Origin: Platerodrilus igneus
Lineage: Eukaryota; Arthropoda; Insecta; Coleoptera; Lycidae
NCBI GenBank assembly: GCA_036346225.1
Contig: JARFIW010000170.1
Span: 7,068,501 to 7,132,500 of the forward strand
Reading direction: 5' to 3'
Length of the DNA: 64,000 nt
Below are positions 8,596-20,199 of this stretch, piece after piece. Every line of letters begins with the position of its first letter. Within the stretch, counting starts at the first letter, position 1. A program made the position numbers and the translations under genes. The notes under the pieces were generated by a model, which saw nothing but the letters and a program-made list of their open reading frames with translations, made no database searches and was not told the origin of the DNA.

Positions 8596-11500
8596 TCAAA
8601 GGTCCTTTATTAGATAGTGCCCATGAGGCAAAGTATCTATTCCGTTAGATAAAATGTATCTTTTATCATCTTGATAACTTAAAGCAATTTTCGTCTGACG
8701 TATGGAATATACCTTATGCAAATATGATCGTATGCTATTTTGGTCTCGTTCTATAACTACTTTATTTCGTAACGTATCGAGATAGTGATCGAAACAGATT
8801 TGCTGATCGATAATGTACTTTTTAACACCCTTAGCCTTCTTTATTATCTCACGGCCTTCTATTTTTAAAGAGTACATTTTCGATCGAAGGCCTACAAAGT
8901 GCGTTAAAATACGACCTCTAGTTTCGTCTTTCATAAGACCAATGACTTTTTTATTAATTAAAGGAATTTTATAGATGTTATCGGGATCATAAGCGCTCGT
9001 ATCAAATTTTTCTAGATTCGTCTTTATACACTCTTCATAGAAATCATTGCACGTCACACTATACAAAAGGCTGTCGGTGTCCATGTAGCATAATTCGCAA
9101 TTATTTGCAAATTTTGCCTTCATGAAATCGTAGTGAAAATTATATAATTCAATTTTGATAATTCTAAGATGGCCATACCTATGTAGATAGGTTTGTTGAA
9201 CTCTATCTCTGTTTTGCTCAATTCGATCGCGACCAGATTTTTGTCAAAAATCGTTGCCGAATGGAAATTTGGTTTGGAAATTAAAGATAGAGCACCATAC
9301 CGACCGCTCCAATGAGTCACTAATTTTATGACGCGTCTTTTCCTAACATTCTCCATTGTTTTACCAAAATGGAATTGTTTGCAAATTTATATAGATTTTG
9401 TGCAAATTCCGTTTTAGCTTCCGTGCGCATTCTTGTATTTAATTCGACAAACGGTCTCAACCAAGGAGACTGACCGAATTCTAAAACCTTATGAACGCGC
9501 GTCATAACTACGCCCGCAGATAAATAAACCTGGAGATTTCTGTAATGCACAACGTAGTTGAACTTTTCGTGAGAGTGCACATTAATTTTGAAAATTTCGA
9601 GCCCGGAGGCGTGTCCTGTTCTGGGCACATCGGCAACTCTTTCTGAGCGTCGTGAATGTCCGTAGGAAATTCCAAGTCGCATTCGATAATATAACCTTTA
9701 TCGCTCGTAATGCTCACCGTTGTAACATTAAATTTTAATATTTCTTCAGGCGTTAGCCATTTGAAATCCCGTAAGGCAAATAGCAAGATTCGGCATGACC
9801 ATAGAGATTATTAATATCTCCGTAAAATAAAAATTTATTCGGCTTGGATGGATCATACGTTTGGGGATAATATTTATTATTGGATTCTACATATCGTTTT
9901 ACGACTTGAGTAAGGCCCCCGAATGCCTCTTTCGATCATTAAAAACATGTCGACGTCACAAATTAGTTCTAGCCTGATTTTAGTATATAATAACATGCTA
10001 GACCACGAGTAGCTCGCCAAAGTCACAAAATTTAAGGGATCCAATTTGTATGTTTCAAGACAATTTTTCTAAAGTCTTGGAATATATCGCAAAGTAAAAG
10101 AATGTCGCATTTTAAATATAGGTCCGCGTAGTCGCCTAAATTTTGCATTTAAAAGTGCTCCATACGGTTTGCGCATGAATATATTCCGATTCTTCAATAT
10201 GTGATTCATTAAGATTGCTATAAAACATTCTATAGGAGGAAGATTTTCTTCGCTTAATTTCAAAATGTCATCCAAATACTCGTAGGAAAAATACCCTTGC
10301 GCATTAGCAATTTAATGCGATCCGGGTTTAGCGAGCTAAATTCCTTTTTAAAACTTTAAAGTCATCGAAAGACAACTCGCATGCTAATTTTTCCAATGAC
10401 ATTGCCATAAAGCGAAAGGAATCTATGAATCTGAACGTCACATTTGCGTCGTTGTATTTTTAGAAAATGTTATGTATTTTCATTATTCAAGGGTATTATA
10501 TTCATGGGGCCTTGGAAAGCGTTAGCAAGCTCTTTAATAATAAAATGAGCATCATAATTGCTCAAATTATGATAGACTACGGAATAATTGGAAATAACCT
10601 AAAATTTAAATTACAGCTGCTATGCGCAACACCTCTTACAGAACCATTCATGTGATCGTGATCGATAACCTTTTCGTCGTCCGGCAAGAAATCGACTTCG
10701 CAAATAAAGCACGTTTTTGCCGTCGAGGCATCTATAGAGGACGTAGCAGGCTCGTTTTTAAAAATGCGCTCCCATAACATATGGCAATATGTTTTAATTG
10801 TCGCACAAACCAAGAAATGCAGTCTGTGCCCGTGTATGAACTGTAATATGAAAGAGATTCGTCATATCCACAATAAAAATAATATCCTATTGAAAACGGA
10901 ATATGTTCCTGGTATTTGAAAGTGCGTTCTGATTCGGAAGCTCTTTCGTTTTTTTAATAAGGCATTCTATGTCAGAATAAACCACCATCGGCACAGGTAT
11001 TTTATACTTAAAATCTTTAAATTGTAAATATTTGTTTTTTCGGAGGGTAAAATAACACGACATTCGTTAAGTTTTCGCATACTTGCTCGTGGGCATCGAG
11101 ACGTTTGCGATCGTAAAAATAGGAGAGACATCTATCGCATACGTAAAAGTGACCCGTATGTTTAGTTAATTGACCTCTCACAAGTGAGGCTAAATTTTTA
11201 TAAGACAATAATGATATCTAACGCCCCGTTTATAATCTTTAATATTTTTTTAATTCTTCCAAACTTTTTCCAACTTTATCGGCCTCGTCGCCGTCGTCGT
11301 CGTCCTCGTCGCCGTTGACGTCTTCGCCGTCGTCAGAATTAAATTTTGACGACTCGTCGACATACGCATCTTCAACAATTAACAGATTAACGTGTTTATC
11401 TCGTTTTGGCTAGTTAATTGTACCGGTGTTACGATGTATCGAGCGCGTTTTAAAATAAGAGCAAAACATTTACAGAAATATCATTCTGCTTTTCGAATTT

Positions 11501-12110
11501 CGATATATCCGATATAGGCATGGGGCTGACGAAATTTTTCATATTAAAAATTTCTGCAAAATGCGGATACGAAGTTGTGCGATTAGCATGCTTACCTGCT
11601 GTAGGCTTAATTATTCCGGCTAAAACGCTCCAATAAAAGCATGAAAAATCATTGTTTCTGTTTAAACAGGCCTTTTGTTTTGAATTGCGATAGGAAGAGG
11701 CATGAAACAACTCGCGTGAAACATATCATAGCATTTATTAATATTAACATTTAAAAATAATATTTCGGATAGCGTGAATCCTGACCCGTGCATTGCGTCG
11801 TTCTCTATTTTATCCAACAAGCGTGTTGCGATATTGCACGCAAACCCTCGTTAAACTTCTCTAAATTGCCGAAACAAATTAAAAGTTGGGCGTCGAAAAT
11901 ACCTAGTTTGAAACTCATTTTCGTTGAGCGCGACGGAAAATTTGAAAAATCGCACGCTAACACGACATTAATTTTAAGGTTTACCGAGTGATTTTTAAAA
12001 ATCGTATACAATTTGGATAAAATTAGTTTTTACAATCTTCGATAAATAAATTAAGATCTTTATGTGCAACATTAATAATTTGAGCTGTTTGAATTCTCGA
12101 TTTAAATGCA
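8596..12110 (-). pseudogene. protein-primed-type DNA polymerase B, many frameshifts
   Basis: Maverick family-B polymerase read from right to left. Recognised in order: N-terminal region (about 11,450-12,100) with GSGFTLSEI and the ISVNV segment; a Cys/His segment VCDRCLSYF (11,017-11,208); an HNH/endonuclease-VII-like insert (10,577-10,813) with CFICEVDF, DHDHMNG and CNLNF; a region with LPPIECF (near 10,230); motif A as GDINNLYGHAE (about 9,790-9,830); the stretch VVHYRNLQVYL and LEFGQSPWL (9,410-9,560); motif B remnant KFANNSI / MENVRKRR around 9,350-9,390; motif C as YMDTDS (about 9,070-9,090); and the C-terminus to the stop at 8,596. At least eight frame changes. The N-terminal limit is uncertain. 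Confidence 0.85.
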
Positions 12111-12123
12111 GACACGATCGGCT

Positions 12124-13312
12124 TCAAACCAATTCAGAATGTCGAGGCGTGCTCCGAGAATACATCCATTGTTTAGGAACATTCTGCCGCAGTAGTTTTT
12201 TTAATAGATTTTTAAATAGCATTTTATATCTTTTCATATGGCATAGAAGATTTTCGAATAGATTCAGATAACTAGCCGAGAGCGAAGAAGAAGTTTGTTT
12301 CACCGTTCTTAAAATCGATTCGGTGTTGTGAATGTGTGATTTTAATATTCGAACCCAATTGCGAAATACTTTAGTTTTACGACATTTCGTTAAAATTGCG
12401 TGCACTTTTCGATACAACTGTAGCATCTGATCATAACACATCGAAACGCCCGCGTCCGCTTCGATTTTCTGTTAGTTAACATTTTTTTTCGTATTTCAAT
12501 GCCAACTTTCTGTATTTTGAACCGTGCAATTTTACTAATACGTTCGGCGTATCGTCTTTGGGCGATAAATCGCAGGACCATAAAATGGCTTCTAATTCGG
12601 CATGCAGTTCCGTTTTATTCTAACAATTTGTACGAGTTTAAAAATCTTATACAAAAGGATAAGCCCATAGCATATTTTTCTGAATCTGTAATTTTAGATG
12701 ATTTTATAGAAAATACATCTGTCGTTCTAACACATTTACTATAGACAAATAAATCGCCGATTTCATGCAAGCGCATGCGGAGGGTTTTCTGCAAATCAAC
12801 AAAGAATTAATAAATTGAGTTGAAAACACGAATTCTCTATTTTTAAGTCCACGTATAGGCAATCGGTTCTTAGAATTGCATAAAAGAAAATGTCACTTTC
12901 ACATTTATACTGAAAATTAAACACTGTTTTTAATGGCGATACGGCAGATTGATCTACAAATCTAAACAACCTAATACCGGCCGAGATGCTTTCGCTAATA
13001 TTATAAAATGCCCTTCGGTCGTAATTACATAAATTAAAAGCTTTTCTTTCATACGAGACACGTCGGTGAAGCAAAACGCTATTGTGTTAGAATACGAATC
13101 TTCTAAGCACGTTAAATTGTCGAACAAATTAAATTGCATGCAAAATAGAAAAAGGGCTCGAGACCCAATCAAAAACCGTCCCGATATTTAAAGTCTTTTA
13201 AATAAGCAGGCAATTCCTTGCATGCGATTCTATAAAAATTATGTGGATAATCCGCAATTAGCATATCACGATTGTAATGGGTTGCTGATCTAATTCTATA
13301 TTCAATACTCAT
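12124..13312 (-). pseudogene. unrecognised Maverick gene upstream of DNA polymerase B
   Basis: An ATG at 13,312 opens a 47-codon frame (MSIEYRIRSATHYNRDML). Coding-looking frames then follow one another on the same strand through 12,954-13,172, 12,796-13,074, 12,390-12,581 and 12,124-12,441. Together they suggest a single protein of roughly 350 residues broken by several indels. There are no motifs I recognise; the last part is basic and helical. It could be a separate early gene or an N-terminal extension of the polymerase, which begins just downstream. Confidence 0.4.
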
Positions 13313-13379
13313 AACTTTAAAAATCAAGATGTAAAAATACTAAAATTATAAAATTAATTACCATGTATATGTAGGTATT

Positions 13380-13856
13380 CTAGTGTGATGACGATACGGA
13401 TGGCTTTTTGCTCTTGCCGTTCTTGATTTTCCTTGGGAGGATCCGTGAGGGCTGATGATGATGGATCCTTTTGTTTTCGCCCATGCAGCAGAAGGAAATA
13501 CTCGCTGCAGGATTAGGTTTACCTTTAAAATAAACGAATTTCGTATTAGTTTTTTAAATAAAAAATTAAAATATTAAATACTGACCAACTTCGAACGATC
13601 CTAGGTAGTGCAAACAAAGGCATTCCTGTTTATTCAGCTCTTCGATATCTTTGTCGCTAATTACGTCCGCGATTCTCTGCGGAAGGAACACAACGCATTC
13701 TTCTAATTCGACGAGAATGATGCGAGAATTCTTCTTTGACTGAAGAGATTTGATGCTTAAAACCGGATAAGGGCGCTGTAGCTCGAGATCTTTGACTTTT
13801 ACGGTCTTCTTCCTATCGATGCGGCTTACTGAATTGATTTTTTTAATTAACTCCAT
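13380..13856 (-). CDS. spliced small Maverick gene (two exons, 137 aa)
   Basis: Exon 1 is 13,856-13,586 and exon 2 is 13,522-13,380, separated by a 63-nt intron. The donor reads G|GTCAGT and the acceptor TTTAAAG|GT after a T-rich tract. Joining keeps frame (414 nt including stop) and gives an acidic and hydrophobic beta-rich first part (RPYPVLSIKSLQSK, ILVELEECVVFLPQRI) followed by a basic Ser/Lys-rich tail ending in SSSH. Without splicing the frame stops within the intron. The first part resembles a conserved insect Maverick protein I have seen but cannot name; an OB-fold-like nucleic-acid-binding role is only a guess. It sits upstream of the polymerase block on the same strand and is unbroken. 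Confidence 0.65.
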
Positions 13857-14013
13857 ATTTTAATTCTAATTACGAATATAATTACATAAAGTTAAAAAAT
13901 ATATTTACAATTATTACCTGTTTTTTAATGCAAGCTGCACGATGACAAAACACGTTGCACGACTCTCAACCTTATATTTTACAAGATAAAAAGCCTTACA
14001 AGGGATCCTCTAT

Positions 14014-14345
14014 TTATATCGCTCCGAATGACGTACAATTTATTACGCATCTGAAAACCGCTCCCCACATACACGATTCAGACATTAACGATAGCAATTC
14101 ATTAGAATTAAATAGCATTGCCCTTGTTTTGGACAAAAAAAGCTCATTCAAATTAAAACGCCATCTTTTATTATGCGGATATTGAAGTCGCATAAAATTA
14201 ATGAGCATATTTTTATTCAAAGATGTAAGTAACAAAGTCATTTTCGCCGACTCGGCATCGATAAAGAATATAAAATCCCAAACGTCTATATTTCGAGGAT
14301 TTATGAGCCCATATTTGTTAAAAATAATGGGTTCCTATATAATTA
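14014..14345 (-). pseudogene. unrecognised minus-strand Maverick ORF
   Basis: An open frame of about 110 codons, most of it without a start (first ATG at 14,241), contains DVWDFIFFIDAESAK and a Trp/Arg-rich centre. The opposite strand is also open (13,955-14,185 and 14,201-14,392). I prefer the minus strand because all neighbouring genes in this half read that way, but the sequence alone does not settle it. No family recognised. Confidence 0.35.
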
Positions 14346-14564
14346 ATGATGCAAAACGATGTGTACTGAAATTAAAACTTACTCACGAATGATGTAATCA
14401 TTAAACTACAGTATTTTCTTAACGCGTTCCAAGAAGCTATCTTTTATACATACAATGTTTTAACAAAAGCGATTCCCGACTTCGATAATAAAAATAATTA
14501 TACAAAACATACTCGATCATTTATATTTTAACTTCCGCTTTATATAATTAATGTATACTATACA

Positions 14565-15063
14565 AAATTTACGACCACTTTTTATTTCTCGGCAAAATAC
14601 GATTCGTCATCGTATATGCTTTGGGTTCATATAATGCACACAAAATTAAGGAAGAACTTTTACCATTTATACCGAAACAATTACATTTAAAACGTCTTGC
14701 ACGTGTCCGATGAGATAATCGCGACCCCGTTTTTTTCTCTGGCCCGACGATCTGAAATCTCTGCGTTATTTTAAATACTTCATCATAATTGCCTACGAAA
14801 ACATCGAGCGTAACATTTCCAAATTATTAAAAGTTTACTTGAAACGTCTTGCACGTGTGTCCGATGAGATAACCATGACCCCGTATTTGTATACAAATTA
14901 AATAGCGCACTTTCATCATCTTCTCTCTCGGAATGCAAAAAATACACGCACACGTCATCGATCGAACCATCTTGAGCAAAAATACGATTACGTCAGTAGT
15001 ATAGCTATGGAGAAGCTGAGACAGCCCTTTTAAAGGGCCATCGCAATTTTTTCTTATCGACAC
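14565..15063 (-). pseudogene. unrecognised Maverick end gene with an internal duplication
   Basis: A frame from 15,063 runs to a double stop at about 14,826 and is then open again to 14,565 (ending in RNKKWS). A parallel frame over 14,830-14,960 also looks coding (VCVYFLHSEREDDESALF). A block with CGTCTTGCACGTG and GATGAGATAA occurs twice (about 14,688-14,745 and 14,836-14,895), so part of the gene is duplicated. No family recognised. It lies next to the inverted-repeat end of the element. Confidence 0.35.
14995..15041 (-). repeat. 47-bp inverted repeat, left copy
   Basis: Reverse-complement partner of 15,601-15,647 with a few mismatches. It contains the core GGAGAAGCTG and AAAGGG. A third copy, in the orientation of the right one, lies at 15,442-15,487. 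The pair brackets about 560 bases of AC-rich sequence and may form the Maverick end or a small foldback element. Confidence 0.7.
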
Positions 15064-15600
15064 CTGTAATAAAAAAACCCTTGCGGTTATTTACCCAGAC
15101 TTATTTTCGATCGCGACCACCACCACCCCCCCGAAAACACACTCTTAAAACAAAAACACGTTCGCACCACTTGCGCGCCCTTACGATATTTCGTCTTAGA
15201 CTAAAACACGCACGCCCCCTACACACCTATACACATAACGATACATACCTTTCTTTTCGAAAATAAAACGACAACAACACCGCCCCCGATCGATATCTAC
15301 ACACACACTTTTATCACGAGGGCGGCACGACTTCCACGTTAACATCACCGACGAACCATACATACCCTACACCCTACACGCACACACCTGCACATACATA
15401 CCTCTCTTTTACATAATACGCACACCCTTTACAAGATATTTATGATCCTTTTAAAAAGGGCCGGCCAGCTTCTCCATAGCCATACCATCGTTATCCTCAA
15501 ACCTAACTAATACTAACACACACACACACCTACACATACATGACCTTCACACATACATACTTCTCTTTTCCATAATACACACACCCTTTACAAGATATTT
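15042..15600. repeat. AC-rich end region with about 159-bp tandem duplication
   Basis: Cytosine/adenine-biased, with many CACACA and TACACATA runs and no gene. The stretch ending in the 47-bp repeat at 15,487 is repeated with a 159-base offset ending at 15,647; both share CACACCCTTTACAAGATATTT. Position and composition suggest the terminal region of the Maverick. Confidence 0.65.
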
Positions 15601-15647
15601 ATGACCCTTTAAAAAGGGCTGTCCCAGCTTCTCCATAGTTATACTAC
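15601..15647 (+). repeat. 47-bp inverted repeat, right copy
   Basis: Inverted partner of 14,995-15,041. It ends immediately before the mariner remnant, so this is the best visible candidate for the right boundary of the Maverick. Confidence 0.65.
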
Positions 15648-16621
15648 TTTTGGTGCACCTTATTTAACGTTTGTGGTTTTATACTTGTAATACTATCTTT
15701 GAATTGCTCAATGTTATTGGATTTTTTAGCATACACTACATCCTTTACAGTACCCCAAAGAAAAAAATCCAGTGGCGATAGTTCTGGTGACCTTGCCGGC
15801 CATGGAACAGGACCTGCATTGCCAATCCAATTTGGAAAACTATTATCAAGATATTCAGAAACGGCTTGAGCATTGTGAGCAGGTGCACCGTCATGCTGAA
15901 AATAATATAAGTTTTGCAGTAAATTAAGTGGCAAATTATCGAGCATTTTTTGCAATTCGTTTTGTAGAAAATTCAAATAGTGTACACCATTTAAATTATA
16001 ATTATAGAAGAAAGGCCCAAGTATTTTATTACCAAAATGGCACACCACACATTTATCGAAAATTGATGTTGATCCCGCCTTTCTTCTGTTAAATGGGGAT
16101 TTTCTGACTCCAGTAGACTGTATTTTTCTGTTAAACATGCCTTTGTTAGTAAATTTTGCTTCGTCGGTAAATATAATAGTGTGACTAAAACCAGGATTAT
16201 TATTTGTTTCATTAAGAAACCACCTACAAAACTGTTGTCTTCTCTCACAATCCCCATGATACAGTGTATTGCTAACATGGGTTTTGTATGGTTTGTAGCG
16301 GTTTTGTTTTAAAATTAGGCGAGCTTTTTCTGTAGAAGTAGCGCAATCAATTGCAGTTTCTCGGGTGGACGCTGTTGGCTTAAAATTTATGTAGGCTAAC
16401 ACACGTTCTTCATCATCAGTTTTGAATTTTCTTTTATCAGTACTGGGTTTTGTAAAAGCACCAAACCTTTTTAAATTGTTTTCTAATTTAGAAAACAATC
16501 GTTTATCTGGCTGCCTTCTTTCCAAATATCTTTCATAATACATATCACCAGCAGCATCACAATTTCTGTTACAGGCATAGTAACAAAAGAGCATGTCATT
16601 TTTTTCGTCGTTTGTATGCAT
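15644..16621 (-). CDS. mariner-like (DUF4817-type) transposase, 3'-truncated
   Basis: An open 325-codon transposase. The N-terminal HTH of the DUF4817 type (ENDMLFCYYACN-like start, YLERRQPDKRLFSKLE) is followed by the catalytic domain: first Asp in IFTDEAKF, second in QHDGAPAHN, third acidic residue in SPELSPLDFFLW. Cut-and-paste transposition at TA sites is the family role. The start is the ATG at 16,621. The C-terminus stops shortly after VYAKK, where the sequence runs into the Maverick end repeat, so about 30-50 C-terminal residues and the 3' terminal repeat are missing. The ORF is otherwise unbroken, unlike most genes here, which suggests a young insertion or recent truncation. Confidence 0.82.
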   Translation of the reverse strand: MHTNDEKNDMLFCYYACNRNCDAAGDMYYERYLERRQPDKRLFSKLENNLKRFGAFTKPSTDKRKFKTDDEERVLAYINFKPTASTRETAIDCATSTEKARLILKQNRYKPYKTHVSNTLYHGDCERRQQFCRWFLNETNNNPGFSHTIIFTDEAKFTNKGMFNRKIQSTGVRKSPFNRRKAGSTSIFDKCVVCHFGNKILGPFFYNYNLNGVHYLNFLQNELQKMLDNLPLNLLQNLYYFQHDGAPAHNAQAVSEYLDNSFPNWIGNAGPVPWPARSPELSPLDFFLWGTVKDVVYAKKSNNIEQFKDSITSIKPQTLNKVHQK

Positions 16622-17211
16622 TCTCTATTATAATCAAATAAATTTAAAAGTCTTCTACACAAAATTTGCAAACCAGAGCAAATAAACACTTTAACTAATA
16701 ATATCTGACAAATGCCAGTTGTTTTTTGTTTATTTAAAATATGTATCCATGGACTCCTTGATGCCCGCAAATAAATAAATCGTTTTTTCTTTATTATGAA
16801 GAAACTACTGAAAATAAGTACATCAACCCTTACATCAGTGTAATCAGAAAAGAAAACCTTTCCATTTGGGTTATATTGAACTATGGTTTCCATTTAAAAA
16901 AGTGAGGTTATGTTTGTAGCTTGAAAACCCATTTCCAATTAAAATTGTCATATACGCTATTAAATTCTACGTAAAAGTTACCTTAAAAGCAGTTTTATTT
17001 TCTCTATAGGTTAAACCGTTAAAAGTTATTAGCGTTTGAAGAAAATGGCAAAATTTCAGTTTTTTCAAATATCTAAAAAGTTGAGCATCTAGGTGAGTTT
17101 TCAAAAAGCATCATACTACTCGTAAATTTCTCTTCAACTTTGCTAATTTAACCAACATTGTATCTTCTATAATAAAAAGTTACCCATATACGGAGATAGA
17201 TTGTGGGCACC

Positions 17212-17220
<9 letters not shown>
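15648..17220 (-). mobile_element. mariner-type transposon, truncated at 3' end
   Basis: The 5' terminal repeat is seen at about 17,191-17,220 (GGAGATAGATTGTGGGCACC then CTGTGTATA, next to a TA run), as typical of mariner ends with a TA target. About 600 bases of leader without a credible gene precede the transposase. The other terminal repeat is absent because the element ends at the Maverick repeat near 15,647. Confidence 0.65.

Positions 17221-17269
<49 letters not shown>
17217..17269. repeat. (TA)n microsatellite
   Basis: A TA dinucleotide run starts directly at the mariner end, consistent with insertion into a TA-rich target or expansion of its target duplication. Confidence 0.9.
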
Positions 17270-17271
<2 letters not shown>

Positions 17272-20130
17272 CTGCAAACTTTTCGAGCCCCGCAAATTGG
17301 ACGTCATAAATGCTCTGAATTTCTAGGTACAAATAGGTTCATTCGTGCCCTTACTTTGGGCGACATATAATGCTCTGAATCAACCTGTAAAGAAACCCTA
17401 CCACCTAGACTTGCATTTCGTATCACTTATTGTACTACCCTCTGAAGATGCTTTTCATGTAAGACGCCAAACTTCCAGCTTTCTGCTCAGCTTCCTCAGG
17501 GATATTTGCCGCGGCTGCTCACTTGCTCTAGAAAACTGCTACCCTACTTATTCAGAAAGAAAATTTGACTACCAAAATTACATCATACTTTATTGCAACA
17601 TCAAATTGCTACTCAAAAATTTTGTCTTTAGATTAATAGTTCACACTACGGATATTTAACAACTGTCATCAATATTAAATGGAGTCATTTTAAAATAAAA
17701 TAATTTCAAATTTATGTATGTACATCTATCATTAATAAAAAGTAACTGGGCTTATCCCTAAACGTTATTTTAAAACCCCAGGTATAATACGAGCTCATAG
17801 TAAAAACCTTTTTGTACCTACATGCTAACTACTGCACTGAAAATTTTACCAAAAATCCGTTTACTTTGTACAGAAACCAATATTACACAGTCATTTTATA
17901 ATACATAATTGTACACGAATATACTATCATATAATTCCTTCTCAAAGGTAAAAAGTTAATTAGAATCTCCATAAAATTCAATAAAAATCCACCAAAGAAG
18001 CACAATATGTCATAATCACCAAAAACCACGACAGTCAAAAAGTTTTATAAAATTCATTACCTGGACTGTAGCACAACCAGCTCTTTGCTTTGAAACCATC
18101 TCTGATGTAGTCCTCCCTTATGGCTGCACGTGCATGAATTAGTCCATGTTGACTCCCACCATCAGGAACAGCATTCTTCTACCCATATCTCTCAGTATCC
18201 ACTGTACGGTACTTTCAAGCTTTTGTACATCCGCTACTGGTTCATCAACATCCACTATTCCAACCCAGTGCACACCAAGCACCTCCAACCATAAATAGCA
18301 AGAAGTCTACTTACGTTCAGCTAGCTTCGCTTTTCAAAATATACTTTATGTAACTCACAACTGCTACTTTAAACTTGCACCAACTTGTGCATAATTAATT
18401 AATTGTAATTAAAAAGCTCAACTTAGTTAGGCACATTTACTATCGTAGTTCAAAGCTTGGCTGAAGATCAAAAAAGAAAGAGACTATACTGCCTTGTTTT
18501 CGTTTATATAGACTCAAAATTGTCCCCAAAATCGTTTCACACCATACTCCTAACACGCTTTCTCGGTAACGCTTCTCAAACCGTCTACCGATTTAACAAA
18601 CTCATTCACACCACAACATCTACCCGTCGTGCATTTTTCCAAAACCAGCCATTATCCTTTAGTTGTTCCCGGTAAACTTGGCAACCGTCTTCCAACCGTC
18701 TCAAAAATCTTGGAAACCCACATGAAAAATCTCCAACGTCTGTCGACTTCGTCGAAATTCCCCGCCAACTAACTCCCATCCAAGCATCCAAAACACGCCT
18801 CTCTCACACGTGCACATCCTATCACCTCACTCTAACTTGCATTCAAAATGTTCTGTTCTTTGTCTTCTACACTTTCTCAATTTTCTACGTCTGTTATCCA
18901 TTTCTTGTATCTTTGTCTAACCCGTACGTTATATCTCTTTACCTTTATACTCGCTCGTTAACAAATTCCATTACACCCTACAAATCTACATTATCGTTCT
19001 TTCTCGTTCCCATACATGCAGTCTAACAGTCTCACTTTGTCCGTAGCCTTCTATCGTACTTTCTATTTTCCATTTCAACCAATGTTTTATGCAAATACAC
19101 TAAATCTCCGTCTAGCTTATTTACCTATAAAAATTTTTTTGTCTTACAGACGTTTTAAAGTCACTGACAACTAACCATATAATATCTTCCATTCTTTGCT
19201 ACTTCAAATAAAACGCAGCCGTTCTCTCTATATTATCGATCCATTTCTGTTTGTAACGTTCAACACCTTATCTAACATCCACCTACTGTTCGTTTTAACA
19301 ATATTTTCTTAAGAAACCTTGAGACTTGTTGACAGGCTTTTAAATCAATACAAAGAACGTATTTACCATGCTAAACCTTTCTAATAGTTAACTTGTTTAT
19401 TGACCTTTGAAAAATTAGACATGGATTATACATGAAAAGCTTTTCTATCACTAACTCTACATGATAATTATATACTTAAACGCACGGACTTGTGCTTCCT
19501 ATATCTAAAATTGTACCTAATCTTTACCCTAATTTTAAAATGAAGCAAAATTATTCTTGAAGGTTATCTTAAATAATAAATTCCTATGTTATAGCTTTGA
19601 AACATGTTATAACTAATTAATGATTTGCAATATACATGGCGTACCCTATTAAAAATATTTTGCTGCAATAGTTATAACTTAAAAATCTATAGAATAAGCC
19701 CCCTATTTGAATACAAAGAATAACTACTATGTTGGTTTTGTTTGAATTCAAATATGAAGTATCCATATGCCCTCTACTTACTATTATATTTATCTCTATT
19801 ATTAATACCTAAACAAATTACTATTTATATCTACCACTATCCTATACCTATCTTCCAACTATTTGCACCAAACTATTAACTAATCTCTAAGTCTACTACC
19901 ACTAATTTCTATCTACTATTTACACTGATTCACTATTTGAACCATACCTTTTTCTTTATTTTGAACACGATCCTTCTTAAATGTTTTATTACCCTGACTT
20001 TTTTCGTTTATTCTACCACTACCTGTACATTACCTTTTCCATAAAATATTGAATCCCCATCAACGTTTTCTAACATTATCTTTTCCTTCGGCAAACCAAT
20101 TGGTACTACTTCCGAATTATAAATCTTTCC
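17270..20130. other. no recognisable gene
   Basis: AT-rich, with a pyrimidine-biased stretch from about 18,450 to 20,100. The only ORFs are short and lack motifs. The bias and position just left of the gypsy-like fragment at 20,200-20,710 suggest an antisense, decayed retrotransposon, but I cannot show it. Confidence 0.4.
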
Positions 20131-20199
20131 CTCTGCAGAAAACCTTGTCTATCTTCTAGAATTTCCATATATTTGCCTTAACCAGAACGCATTCCTTAA

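Larger units (their letters stand above)
1..15647. mobile_element. Maverick/Polinton (adintovirus-like) endogenous element, decayed
   Basis: Self-synthesising DNA transposon or endogenised adintovirus. It is recognised by its gene set: PLA2-like protein, pVI-like protein, adenovirus-type protease, penton, double-jelly-roll capsid, packaging ATPase, fibre-like protein and rve integrase on the plus strand, and DNA polymerase B with accessory genes on the minus strand. The two halves converge near 8,070-8,595. Almost every gene carries one or more frameshifts or stops, so the copy is dead or badly sequenced. The left end lies outside the window. The right end is placed at the 47-bp repeat at 15,601-15,647, just before a mariner fragment; this boundary is inferred. 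Confidence 0.9.

Noticed and set aside
11280..11345. GTCGTCGTC-type repeat as a CRISPR-like or regulatory array
   Set aside because: It is a trinucleotide run coding Asp/Glu-rich linker in the polymerase gene on the minus strand; no spacer structure.
16483..16893. 136-codon minus-strand ORF overlapping the start of the mariner transposase
   Set aside because: The overlapping frame from 16,621 has the DUF4817 HTH; this one reads the leader and a shifted frame.
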